The notes beneath the pieces were generated by a model. That model was not told the origin of the DNA. It made no database searches and was given only the letters and a program-made list of their open reading frames with translations. 46,816 nucleotides of DNA from Suilimivivens sp964458255 (GTDB taxonomy: Bacteria; Bacillota; Clostridia; Lachnospirales; Lachnospiraceae): positions 1-46,816 of the forward strand of contig CAYWHY010000009.1 in assembly GCA_964458255.1 (NCBI GenBank), in the 5' to 3' direction. Of this stretch, positions 8,839 to 15,662 are shown piece after piece. The stretch's first letter is position 1; the number at the start of each line of letters is the position of its first letter. Both the position numbers and the translations under genes were made by a program.

Positions 8839-8869
8839 AATTTCTGCTCCTTTAAACCACTGTGAGATA

Positions 8870-8898
8870 TTGCATCTTACAAAATTTAATATTATCAT
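8870..8898 (+). promoter_or_regulatory. possible promoter of nudC
   Basis: TTGCAT (8870-8875), a 17-bp spacer and TATCAT (8893-8898) form a reasonable sigma-A match 40 bases before the nudC start. The spacing is ideal but each box departs from consensus. Confidence 0.4.
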
Positions 8899-8938
8899 AG
8901 AAATAGTTATGTTTCCAGCAAAAAAGAAGGAGAAAGTG

Positions 8939-9811
8939 ATGATTCAAGATATTTTTCCCAAAGTTTATCACAATGAATATCAAGACCTTGCGCCTGACGA
9001 AAATGATTTTATTCTTATTTTTCACAAAAACACGGTACTGGTGCGATTTCAGGATGAAAAACTACGTTATCCTGCCTTAAAGGAACTGGCTGGTTTTTCA
9101 CTGAGCTATCATTATCTGTTTTCCATTGATGATTATAAATATTTTTTGGCTTACTTTGGAGACGACTGCAATGCAAATGCCGAAGCACACGCCTGTTATG
9201 ACACGCCTGTCATTTCCATTGAAGGATACTCATATGAAAATGTCACTATTTTCCGCACAGCCGACTCCAAGCACACCGCTTTTGCCGGAATTACAGGACA
9301 TCATCTTTTTAATTGGTATCAGTCCAATCAATTCTGCGGGCGCTGCCGTCATAAAATGGTTCCCGACCACAAGGAACGCATGCTTTACTGCCCCGACTGC
9401 CGAAACACGGTTTATCCCAGAATTTCTCCCGCTGTAATTGTCGGTGTCATTAACGGGGACAAAATTCTGATGAGCAAATATGCCGGCCGGACAAACGCCA
9501 GATATGCGTTAATTGCCGGATTTACAGAAATTGGGGAAAGTGCCGAACAGACCGTTGCCAGAGAAGTGATGGAAGAAGTCGGACTCAAAGTCAGAAACAT
9601 CCGCTACTACAAAAGTCAGCCATGGGCCTTCTCCGGAAGTCTTCTTATGGGATATTTCTGTGATTTGGACGGATCTGATGAAATCACTTTAGATACCAAT
9701 GAACTTGCTATGGCAGACTGGTTTTCCCGTGAGGAAATCACTTTAGAGGACGACCATATAAGCCTTACCAGAGAGATGATTACAAGATTTAAAAGTGGTG
9801 AGATTTGTTAA
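8939..9811 (+). CDS. nudC: NAD(+)/NADH diphosphatase NudC
   Basis: Nudix hydrolase of 290 residues that cleaves NAD(H) to NMN(H) and AMP and, in studied homologues, removes NAD caps from RNA 5' ends. An N-terminal domain is followed by a zinc ribbon (C133, C136, C151, C154). The Nudix box at 194-216 has the GX5E, REVMEEVG pattern. The NudC-specific SQPWAFS motif is at 226-232. The frame is open further upstream, but the ATG at 8939 has AAGGAG 6 bases before it, so I start there. The 3' end overlaps the convergent small membrane-protein gene by 23 bases. Confidence 0.93.
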   Translation: MIQDIFPKVYHNEYQDLAPDENDFILIFHKNTVLVRFQDEKLRYPALKELAGFSLSYHYLFSIDDYKYFLAYFGDDCNANAEAHACYDTPVISIEGYSYENVTIFRTADSKHTAFAGITGHHLFNWYQSNQFCGRCRHKMVPDHKERMLYCPDCRNTVYPRISPAVIVGVINGDKILMSKYAGRTNARYALIAGFTEIGESAEQTVAREVMEEVGLKVRNIRYYKSQPWAFSGSLLMGYFCDLDGSDEITLDTNELAMADWFSREEITLEDDHISLTREMITRFKSGEIC

Positions 9812-10151
9812 CACCATCTTGCCCTAATGTTTCTGTCTCAGTTTCTTCGGTTTCCACCTTCTGTTCACCTAATCCTTCCGCCGCGGGCACTTCTTCCGCT
9901 TCCGATTCCTGCACCATCTGTTCTGCCATCCGCTGCAATTCTTCTTTCTTATTCTTTCTGTACATCACAATAATAAACACCAAAAGTGCAACACCGGCAG
10001 CCGCAAACAAAATGCCCGAAAGAAGAAGTACTGTCGCATCACCTTCCTGTGTTTCTATGCCTGTAAACATCTTGTATGCCATACTTATCAGATAAAACAC
10101 TGCCACACCGTAAAAGGCTAATTTTGTCATTCTGTCCATTTTAATCACCAT
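9789..10151 (-). CDS. small membrane protein with acidic C-terminal tail
   Basis: Protein of about 120 residues that I do not recognise. Two hydrophobic segments are visible, around residues 11-30 and 42-63, followed by a basic patch (YRKNKKEE) and a long acidic tail rich in E, T and Q that is probably cytosolic. The exact start is uncertain. AAAGGA sits 2 bases before the first ATG (10151), about 4-5 before an in-frame GTG, and 13 before the ATG at 10139. It overlaps the end of nudC tail to tail. There is no enzymatic motif. The gene is supported by its clear two-helix pattern and its position, but the function is unknown. Confidence 0.65.
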   Translation of the reverse strand: MVIKMDRMTKLAFYGVAVFYLISMAYKMFTGIETQEGDATVLLLSGILFAAAGVALLVFIIVMYRKNKKEELQRMAEQMVQESEAEEVPAAEGLGEQKVETEETETETLGQDGVNKSHHF

Positions 10152-10197
10152 GTCCTTTCCATAACCCGCAAACTTGTGACTGCAGACACAAATTCGC

Positions 10198-10221
10198 GTG
10201 TGAAAAATAAATTTTTCACAC
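10198..10221. promoter_or_regulatory. perfect 11-bp dyad, candidate operator or hairpin
   Basis: GTGTGAAAAAT (10198-10208) and ATTTTTCACAC (10211-10221) are exact inverted repeats around a 2-base centre. They lie in the 226-base spacer between two divergent genes. The rest of this spacer is AT-rich, with no further gene evident. Confidence 0.4.
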
Positions 10222-10310
10222 TAATCTCCTCTTGTTAAAAAATTTCTGTTACAAGTATAACTTTTTTTCTCACCTTATACAATATCCTGTAAATTAACAA
10301 AATATAAAAT

Positions 10311-10338
10311 TTGCCTTATTACAAATTTTTGCTATACT
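10311..10338 (+). promoter_or_regulatory. probable promoter of the HAD hydrolase gene
   Basis: TTGCCT (10311-10316), a 16-bp spacer and TATACT (10333-10338), 39 bases before the start codon. Confidence 0.5.
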
Positions 10339-10377
10339 TATGCTAACATTAGTTTATAAGAAAGGTACGGACACTTT

Positions 10378-10971
10378 ATGATAAAAAATATTATTTTGGA
10401 TATGGGAAATGTACTTCTTAGTTTCAATCCGGAAATTCCTCTGAATGCTTTTGTAAAAACCGAAGCAGACAGAGCTATCATCCGCAGGGAACTATTTGAA
10501 GGACCTGAATGGATTCTGGGAGATTACGGAACTATCACTAACGAGCAGCGCTATGAACCTGTCAGCAAACGAGTGCCCGAAAGACTGCATCCCGAATTGA
10601 AAAAATGTGTGGAAGAATGGGATATCTGTATGAAACCCATTCCCGGTGCCGGGGAATTCTGTGAATATGCAAAATCCGCCGGTTACCGCATTTACGTACT
10701 CTCTAACGCTTGCAACGGCTTTTACCACTACTTCCCGCGATTTAAAGAAATTTCATACTTTGACGGTGTTATGGTTTCCTCTGATGTTCACATGATTAAA
10801 CCGGAACCACAAATTTATGAGCACTTTCTCAAAACCTATGACCTGACCGGGGAAGAATGTCTGTTTATCGACGACCGCCCGGAAAATGTGAAAGGTGCCC
10901 AAAACGCCGGCTTGTGCGGTTTCGTTTTCACCGGTAACTTTGCCGAAATCAAAAGTGCTTTCCATCTTTGA
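10378..10971 (+). CDS. HAD-superfamily phosphatase, YihX/epoxide-hydrolase-like subgroup
   Basis: Protein of 197 residues with all four HAD motifs: the nucleophile D8 in ILDMGNVLL, the SNA motif II (VLSNACNGF), the lysine of motif III in MIKPEPQIY, and the acidic motif IV FIDDRPENV. The DMGNV form in place of DxDxT places it with HAD-IA members such as YihX-type sugar-phosphate phosphatases. The second acidic residue of motif I is missing, which is common in this subgroup and may limit phosphatase activity. It is probably a cytosolic hydrolase, but the substrate cannot be told. It overlaps the convergent spmA gene by 23 bases. Confidence 0.85.
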   Translation: MIKNIILDMGNVLLSFNPEIPLNAFVKTEADRAIIRRELFEGPEWILGDYGTITNEQRYEPVSKRVPERLHPELKKCVEEWDICMKPIPGAGEFCEYAKSAGYRIYVLSNACNGFYHYFPRFKEISYFDGVMVSSDVHMIKPEPQIYEHFLKTYDLTGEECLFIDDRPENVKGAQNAGLCGFVFTGNFAEIKSAFHL

Positions 10972-11590
10972 TTTTACAGTAAATAATTGCCACTAAAGTA
11001 CTAATCAAAGTGGCTACAATGGCAGGTGCAATAATCACTGCCGGATTCACACTTCCGTACTGCTGCCTGTAAGCAATCATGTTTACGGGAATCAGCTGCA
11101 GGGAGGAAATATTGAGTATCAGGAACGTACACATTTCATTACTTGCCATACGACCATCTGTCTGCTTCTGCGTCAGACCGGTGGTGTTTTTTCTTTCCGC
11201 ATACGCCGGATTCCCCCGTTCCTTTTCCAGCTTTGCCAGCTCTTCCATTGCCATCAGGCCCGCCGGTGTACACGCCCATCCAAGACCTAAAATATTTGCA
11301 ATGATGTTCGTCGAAATGTAATCTCTTGCCTTATGTCCTTTTGGTATCCCCGGAAACATAAAGGTGATAAAAGGCGATAAAAATCCTGTAAGCCGCTTAA
11401 TCAGACCGGCCTTTTCCGCTATTTCCATGAGGCCAACCCAAAAGGCCATAATGCCTGCCATAGAAATACATAAAGAGATTGCTTCCCCCGCGCTCTCCAG
11501 TGCGGCTTGTGTAATCTCTTTCATATTTCCCGTAAAGGCTCCGTATAAAACACCCACCAAAATCATAGCTGCCCAAATATAATTTAACAA
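10949..11590 (-). CDS. spmA: spore maturation protein A (SpmA)
   Basis: Integral membrane protein of 213 residues containing a nucleoside-recognition (Gate) domain. In Bacillus, spmA acts with spmB in dehydration of the spore core. The recognisable parts are the N-terminal MLNYIWAAMILVGVLYGAFTG helix and loop, the FWVGLMEIAEKAGL segment, and the ANILGLGWACTPAGL gate motif. Several transmembrane helices are evident. Neither neighbour is spmB: the gene downstream is the convergent HAD gene and the one upstream encodes sortase B, so spmA stands alone here. Its presence supports a sporulating lineage. Start ATG at 11590. Confidence 0.92.
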   Translation of the reverse strand: MLNYIWAAMILVGVLYGAFTGNMKEITQAALESAGEAISLCISMAGIMAFWVGLMEIAEKAGLIKRLTGFLSPFITFMFPGIPKGHKARDYISTNIIANILGLGWACTPAGLMAMEELAKLEKERGNPAYAERKNTTGLTQKQTDGRMASNEMCTFLILNISSLQLIPVNMIAYRQQYGSVNPAVIIAPAIVATLISTLVAIIYCKIKDGKHF

Positions 11591-11654
11591 AATCCTGCTC
11601 CGGCTTTTTGTTTATTTTATGACTGCTTTCCTTCTTTTATTCTTATAAAAATCC

Positions 11655-12434
11655 TTATCGGAACTCTTCTGCAATCAACACTCCCTGCAAAACAACCCTG
11701 CTGTTACCGTTAGGCAGATAACAGGTCGAAAGCGTTACTACCTTATCGCTTGCTGTCAGCTGCTTTTGGGTAAGAATGTTAGCATTTTCGGTAATATACG
11801 CAAAATTTTGCTTCTGTGCCGCTTCATCTTCTATTAAATCATAGACCTGAGAATTGGCATCCGTGAGATAAAGTGCAAAGATTTCATACATATAAGTCTT
11901 AGTTTCCGTAAAAATATAAAAATACGGATTTTCCTTTACCACATCAGGTTCATTTAACAAATCCTTTACCGCAGCAAACATCGTTCCGTTTTTCATATTA
12001 TGACCGTAAATAATGGTATTGTAATCACTGTAATCGGGTGCATTTCGAAAATCCATAAAAATGGCTCCCGCACCGTTTTCTTTTTTTTCAAACGTATAAT
12101 CAATATAAAAGTCATTATCCGTTCCCTGTACTACCGGATAACTCAGTTCCACGGGTTCATAATAAATCCAGCTTACAAAATCCTCATTTACACTTTTAAG
12201 CCCGTCATAATCTATATCAATATACACCGGTATCTGCGAATCATCTTCTCCCTTTCCGGCCTCGTTTGTCCGGTTTCCGTTTTTCTCCGGTTTCACACAA
12301 GCATACTCCTCCAGCGACTCATACTCACCGGCACCCTGTATATATTCGCGGCTGATAACAAAAGCCTGATATCCGGAAAAGCAAACCAGAACGATTGATA
12401 TGACCAATATAATTTTTCTGACTATGTTTCCCAT
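11655..12434 (-). CDS. srtB: class B sortase
   Basis: Membrane-anchored cysteine transpeptidase of 259 residues. A single N-terminal transmembrane helix (about 7-28) anchors it with the catalytic domain outside. The catalytic triad is visible: His in IIYGHNMKNGT, Cys in VVTLSTC (about C238), and Arg in GNSRVVL eight residues later. The layout and the YEPVELSYPVVQGTDN segment indicate class B. Clostridial SrtB enzymes attach proteins with xPXTG signals to peptidoglycan. The start at 12434 is chosen because AGGAG lies 8 bases before it. No substrate gene is adjacent, but a protein with an APKTGD signal is encoded at 30269-32872. Confidence 0.93.
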   Translation of the reverse strand: MGNIVRKIILVISIVLVCFSGYQAFVISREYIQGAGEYESLEEYACVKPEKNGNRTNEAGKGEDDSQIPVYIDIDYDGLKSVNEDFVSWIYYEPVELSYPVVQGTDNDFYIDYTFEKKENGAGAIFMDFRNAPDYSDYNTIIYGHNMKNGTMFAAVKDLLNEPDVVKENPYFYIFTETKTYMYEIFALYLTDANSQVYDLIEDEAAQKQNFAYITENANILTQKQLTASDKVVTLSTCYLPNGNSRVVLQGVLIAEEFR

Positions 12435-12502
12435 TTCATTCACTCCTATCCGAAACCACAAATTTGAAAAACAACCGTCTTAGAATCAGTACCTTATTTT
12501 CC

Positions 12503-13330
12503 CTAAATAAACGGATTAAAGAATCTTCCTCCGTTGACAATCATACACCCTAAGGAAACTGCCATCATTACAACTGCAAACAATATGGCAATGTAATCTC
12601 CCATTTTAAAAGGTCTTTCCACTATCCAGGTTCTTTTCTTGTTCTTCCCGAAACCGCGCAGTTCCATTGCATTAGAAATCACTTCAATTCTGTCCAGGCT
12701 TGAGAGCACTAGGGGAAACAAAATAGCCGCGGAGTTTTTCAATCTGTCTGTCAGTTTGTCTTTTTTGCTTAAATCAATTCCTCTTGCCTGCTGTGCCTGC
12801 GAAATTTCACGGAAATCACGTTGTACATCCGGAATATAACGCAACGCAATTGCTACTGAATAACCTATTCGATAGCTGACACCAATCTTATTTAAGCTGG
12901 CTGCAAATTCACTGGGATCCGTTGCCATTATAAACAAAAGAGCTGCCGGTATTACCGCTAAATACTTTAACGTAAAATTAAACAAATAAAATATTTCCTC
13001 AGTGACAATAGAATACCGCCAAAACAAATGCACAATTTCATGTCTTGTGCCGTAAATTTCCACTCCCTGCTCCGGTGAAAACAAAAACAAGGCAATCAGA
13101 TTAACTGCTATCAGCCACGCCATAAATAAAACAGCAAAGCGGACATCCTTCCATTTGAATTTTGAAATCTTAAAGAAAATGAGTCCCATAACAAACATGG
13201 AAATCAACACTCTTGTATCATAGGTAATCATTGCCGCAAGGCTCCAAATCAGGAAAAAGATAAACTTTGTGCTGCCTGTCAGCTGATGAATCGGTGACTT
13301 CTTTTTGATATAGGAAAGTGATGCACTCAT
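12503..13330 (-). CDS. ecfT: ECF transporter transmembrane (coupling) subunit EcfT
   Basis: Integral membrane protein of 275 residues that couples the S component to the ATPases in an energy-coupling-factor importer. Several hydrophobic helices are followed by the two cytoplasmic coupling helices with their Ala-Arg-Gly signatures, QAQQARGID and AMELRGFG. It overlaps the end of the fused ATPase gene by 4 bases (ATGA), so translation is likely coupled. With the upstream ATPase and S component it forms a self-contained transporter dedicated to one S protein. Confidence 0.94.
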   Translation of the reverse strand: MSASLSYIKKKSPIHQLTGSTKFIFFLIWSLAAMITYDTRVLISMFVMGLIFFKISKFKWKDVRFAVLFMAWLIAVNLIALFLFSPEQGVEIYGTRHEIVHLFWRYSIVTEEIFYLFNFTLKYLAVIPAALLFIMATDPSEFAASLNKIGVSYRIGYSVAIALRYIPDVQRDFREISQAQQARGIDLSKKDKLTDRLKNSAAILFPLVLSSLDRIEVISNAMELRGFGKNKKRTWIVERPFKMGDYIAILFAVVMMAVSLGCMIVNGGRFFNPFI

Positions 13331-15030
13331 GAGCGTACCTCCCTGTCATATTCAATAAACGCCTTGATGTAACTTTCCGGTGAAAGCCCGCAACGTTCTG
13401 CCAAATCATAAAGAGAAGTCTCCTTAAGGCTTGCCTTCTTTAACAGTTCCGGATTGGCAAACAACTCTTCCGGCGTCGTATCAGCAATCTTCCTACCATC
13501 TGCAAACACCAGACTTCTGCTCGTATATTCAAGCATCAAATGCATATCATGTGTAATCATCAGAACCGTATAACCTTTTTCATTCAATTCCTTCAAAAAC
13601 TCCATGATTTCTGTATAATGCCTAAAATCCTGTCCTGCTGTCGGCTCATCCAGAATCAATATCTGCGGTCTGGATACCAGAATGCTGGCTATGGTAACAC
13701 GCTTTTTTTGACCATAGCTCAAGGCACTGACAGGCCAGTTTCTAAACTCATATAATCCACATATCTTCAGTGTTTCATATACTCTCTCTTTCATTTCTTC
13801 TTCGGGAAGCTTCTGTAAAGTGAGACTCAACGCCACTTCATCAAAGATCATGGGCTTACTTATCATCTGATTGGGATTCTGCATTACATACCCAATATAA
13901 GCCGCTCTCTCCTTAATAGTATCATCACCCATATCTCTGCCTTTTAAGTAAAGCCTTCCTTGATCCGGCTTTTCAAATCCACACAGGAGCTTTGCCATTG
14001 TACTCTTTCCGGCGCCGTTCTTCCCTACAATGCTGACCATTTCGCCTTCTCTGACAGAAAAACTAATATCTGTCAGATTTTCTTTTTCGGGAGTATATCC
14101 GAAATGAATTCCTTCAGCACATAATACCTCCGGCTTTTGTTCTTCAGGCTGTCTTTCTTTTCTCTCTGCAAACCATTTTCTTATCTGCTCCTTATGGCTC
14201 TCCAAAAGAGACAACTCCTGCATTCGTTCCACATGCATTTCTTCTGTCAATGTAACACCTGCGTATTTCAATGCAGTAAGATATAAAGGCTCCCGAATTC
14301 CGGCCTCAATCAATTTATTCGATAAAAACAGCTGCTCCGGCGTAGAATCGCTGACTATCTTTCCGTTTTCCATCATAATAATCCGGTCAGCGCCCATATG
14401 CATGGCATCTTCTAACCGGTGCTCAATAATAATAACTGTCTTGTCCCCATCCTTTTGAAGATGGTCTATCAATTCTATGGCGTCCTTACCTGCTGCAGGA
14501 TCCAGATTCGCCAAAGGCTCGTCAAACAAAAGTATCGGCACCTGATTTACCATGACTCCTGCCATGGAAACACGCTGCTTTTGACCTCCTGAAAGGGCAT
14601 GTGGTGCATCCTCCAATTTATCTGTAAGTGAAACCCGCACTGCTTCTGCCTTGGTTCGCTCAATCATTTCCTCCTGTGCTACACAATCATTTTCCATCGA
14701 AAAAGCAATATCTTCAAGAACAGTCATTCCAATAAACTGTCCATCTGTATCCTGCAATACGGTTCCAACATACTGACTCAACTCAAACATACTTGATTTT
14801 GCCGCATCCACACCACAAATAATAAGTTCCCCTTTTGTTTTTCCGGGATAACTAAAGGGATTCAGACCATTAAGGCAATGGGCCAGGGTGCTTTTTCCGC
14901 ACCCTGACGGCCCAACAATAATGATCCGCTCCCCTTTAAAAATTTCAAGATTAATATTAGTTATCGTAGGCTCAGCCTGTGAACGATATTGATACGTATA
15001 ATCTTTCAATGAGATAATCGGTTCTCGCAT
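13327..15030 (-). CDS. fused double ATP-binding subunit of an ECF transporter
   Basis: Protein of 567 residues with two complete ABC ATPase domains in one chain, equivalent to EcfA1 plus EcfA2. The first has Walker A GPSGCGKST (40-48), signature LSGGQKQRV and Walker B ILLFDEP. The second has GKNGAGKST, LSYGQKKRV and ILILDEP. Both signatures and both catalytic glutamates are intact, so both sites should hydrolyse ATP. It starts 5 bases after the S-component gene ends and overlaps ecfT by 4 bases. Fused ATPases are typical of dedicated (group I-like) ECF systems. Confidence 0.94.
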   Translation of the reverse strand: MREPIISLKDYTYQYRSQAEPTITNINLEIFKGERIIIVGPSGCGKSTLAHCLNGLNPFSYPGKTKGELIICGVDAAKSSMFELSQYVGTVLQDTDGQFIGMTVLEDIAFSMENDCVAQEEMIERTKAEAVRVSLTDKLEDAPHALSGGQKQRVSMAGVMVNQVPILLFDEPLANLDPAAGKDAIELIDHLQKDGDKTVIIIEHRLEDAMHMGADRIIMMENGKIVSDSTPEQLFLSNKLIEAGIREPLYLTALKYAGVTLTEEMHVERMQELSLLESHKEQIRKWFAERKERQPEEQKPEVLCAEGIHFGYTPEKENLTDISFSVREGEMVSIVGKNGAGKSTMAKLLCGFEKPDQGRLYLKGRDMGDDTIKERAAYIGYVMQNPNQMISKPMIFDEVALSLTLQKLPEEEMKERVYETLKICGLYEFRNWPVSALSYGQKKRVTIASILVSRPQILILDEPTAGQDFRHYTEIMEFLKELNEKGYTVLMITHDMHLMLEYTSRSLVFADGRKIADTTPEELFANPELLKKASLKETSLYDLAERCGLSPESYIKAFIEYDREVRS

Positions 15031-15035
15031 GATAA

Positions 15036-15590
15036 TTAATCTTCCTTCTGAAGGCTTCCTGCTTTCGTTCTTGTCTTAGCATATGCCAGTAATAATAAAG
15101 TTCCTACAATAGCAGTGGTTACTGCATTGGCGACAAAAGCAACAAGACTCTGTCCTACCAGCTTTTCAATAGGTTCCTGATAAATTAAAACATCAAGCGC
15201 ACTTGCAATTACAATCCAGCAAACAGCATGTGCCACAACCTGCACTCCATTAAAAATCAGAATTTCTTTTTTCCCGAACTGACCGTTTTCAATGTCAATT
15301 TTTTTCTTTGCAAGACCAATAACGAAACCAAACACACCTGATGCGATAATCCAGCTCCACCACGGTCCTCCCCAAGATAAATCAATTAAAGTATGACCAA
15401 TGAATGCTGCCAGCATACCGACAAACGGTCCAAAAATAATACCAAATACCGATACAATACCATACTGTAAATTTGCTGTAGTATTAGCAAAAATCGGAAT
15501 ACTTACAAAACGACCAACCACAAAAAACAATGCAGCGCCAATACCAATTGCAACAATACTTTTGATAGTGATATTACTCTTTTTCTCCAT
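15036..15590 (-). CDS. ECF transporter S component, UPF0397 family
   Basis: Small hydrophobic protein of 184 residues with about five to six membrane helices. It matches the UPF0397 family: VAIGIGAALFFVVGRF near the start, FGIIFGPFVGMLAAFIGHTLID, and the WGGPWWSWIIASGVFGF block. Members are often annotated as riboflavin-type ECF substrate-binding proteins, but the substrate of this family is not well established. It is the first gene of a compact S-ATPase-EcfT operon. GGAGG precedes the ATG. No riboswitch is visible in the 72-base upstream spacer, so there is no clue there to the vitamin or cofactor carried. Confidence 0.85.
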   Translation of the reverse strand: MEKKSNITIKSIVAIGIGAALFFVVGRFVSIPIFANTTANLQYGIVSVFGIIFGPFVGMLAAFIGHTLIDLSWGGPWWSWIIASGVFGFVIGLAKKKIDIENGQFGKKEILIFNGVQVVAHAVCWIVIASALDVLIYQEPIEKLVGQSLVAFVANAVTTAIVGTLLLLAYAKTRTKAGSLQKED

Positions 15591-15662
15591 AGCCTTATCC
15601 TCCGTTTTAAGAATTTATATTTATTTTACTAAAATGTTACCAAATACAACAGAATGAAATGC

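Noticed and set aside
9789..10971. Meaning in the two tail-to-tail gene overlaps of 23 bases each (9789-9811 and 10949-10971)
   Set aside because: Short convergent overlaps are common in compact genomes and the overlapping sequences are unrelated; equal length looks like chance.
15591..15662. A vitamin riboswitch upstream of the ECF S component
   Set aside because: The spacer is only 72 bases, AT-rich, and shows no conserved riboswitch stems.
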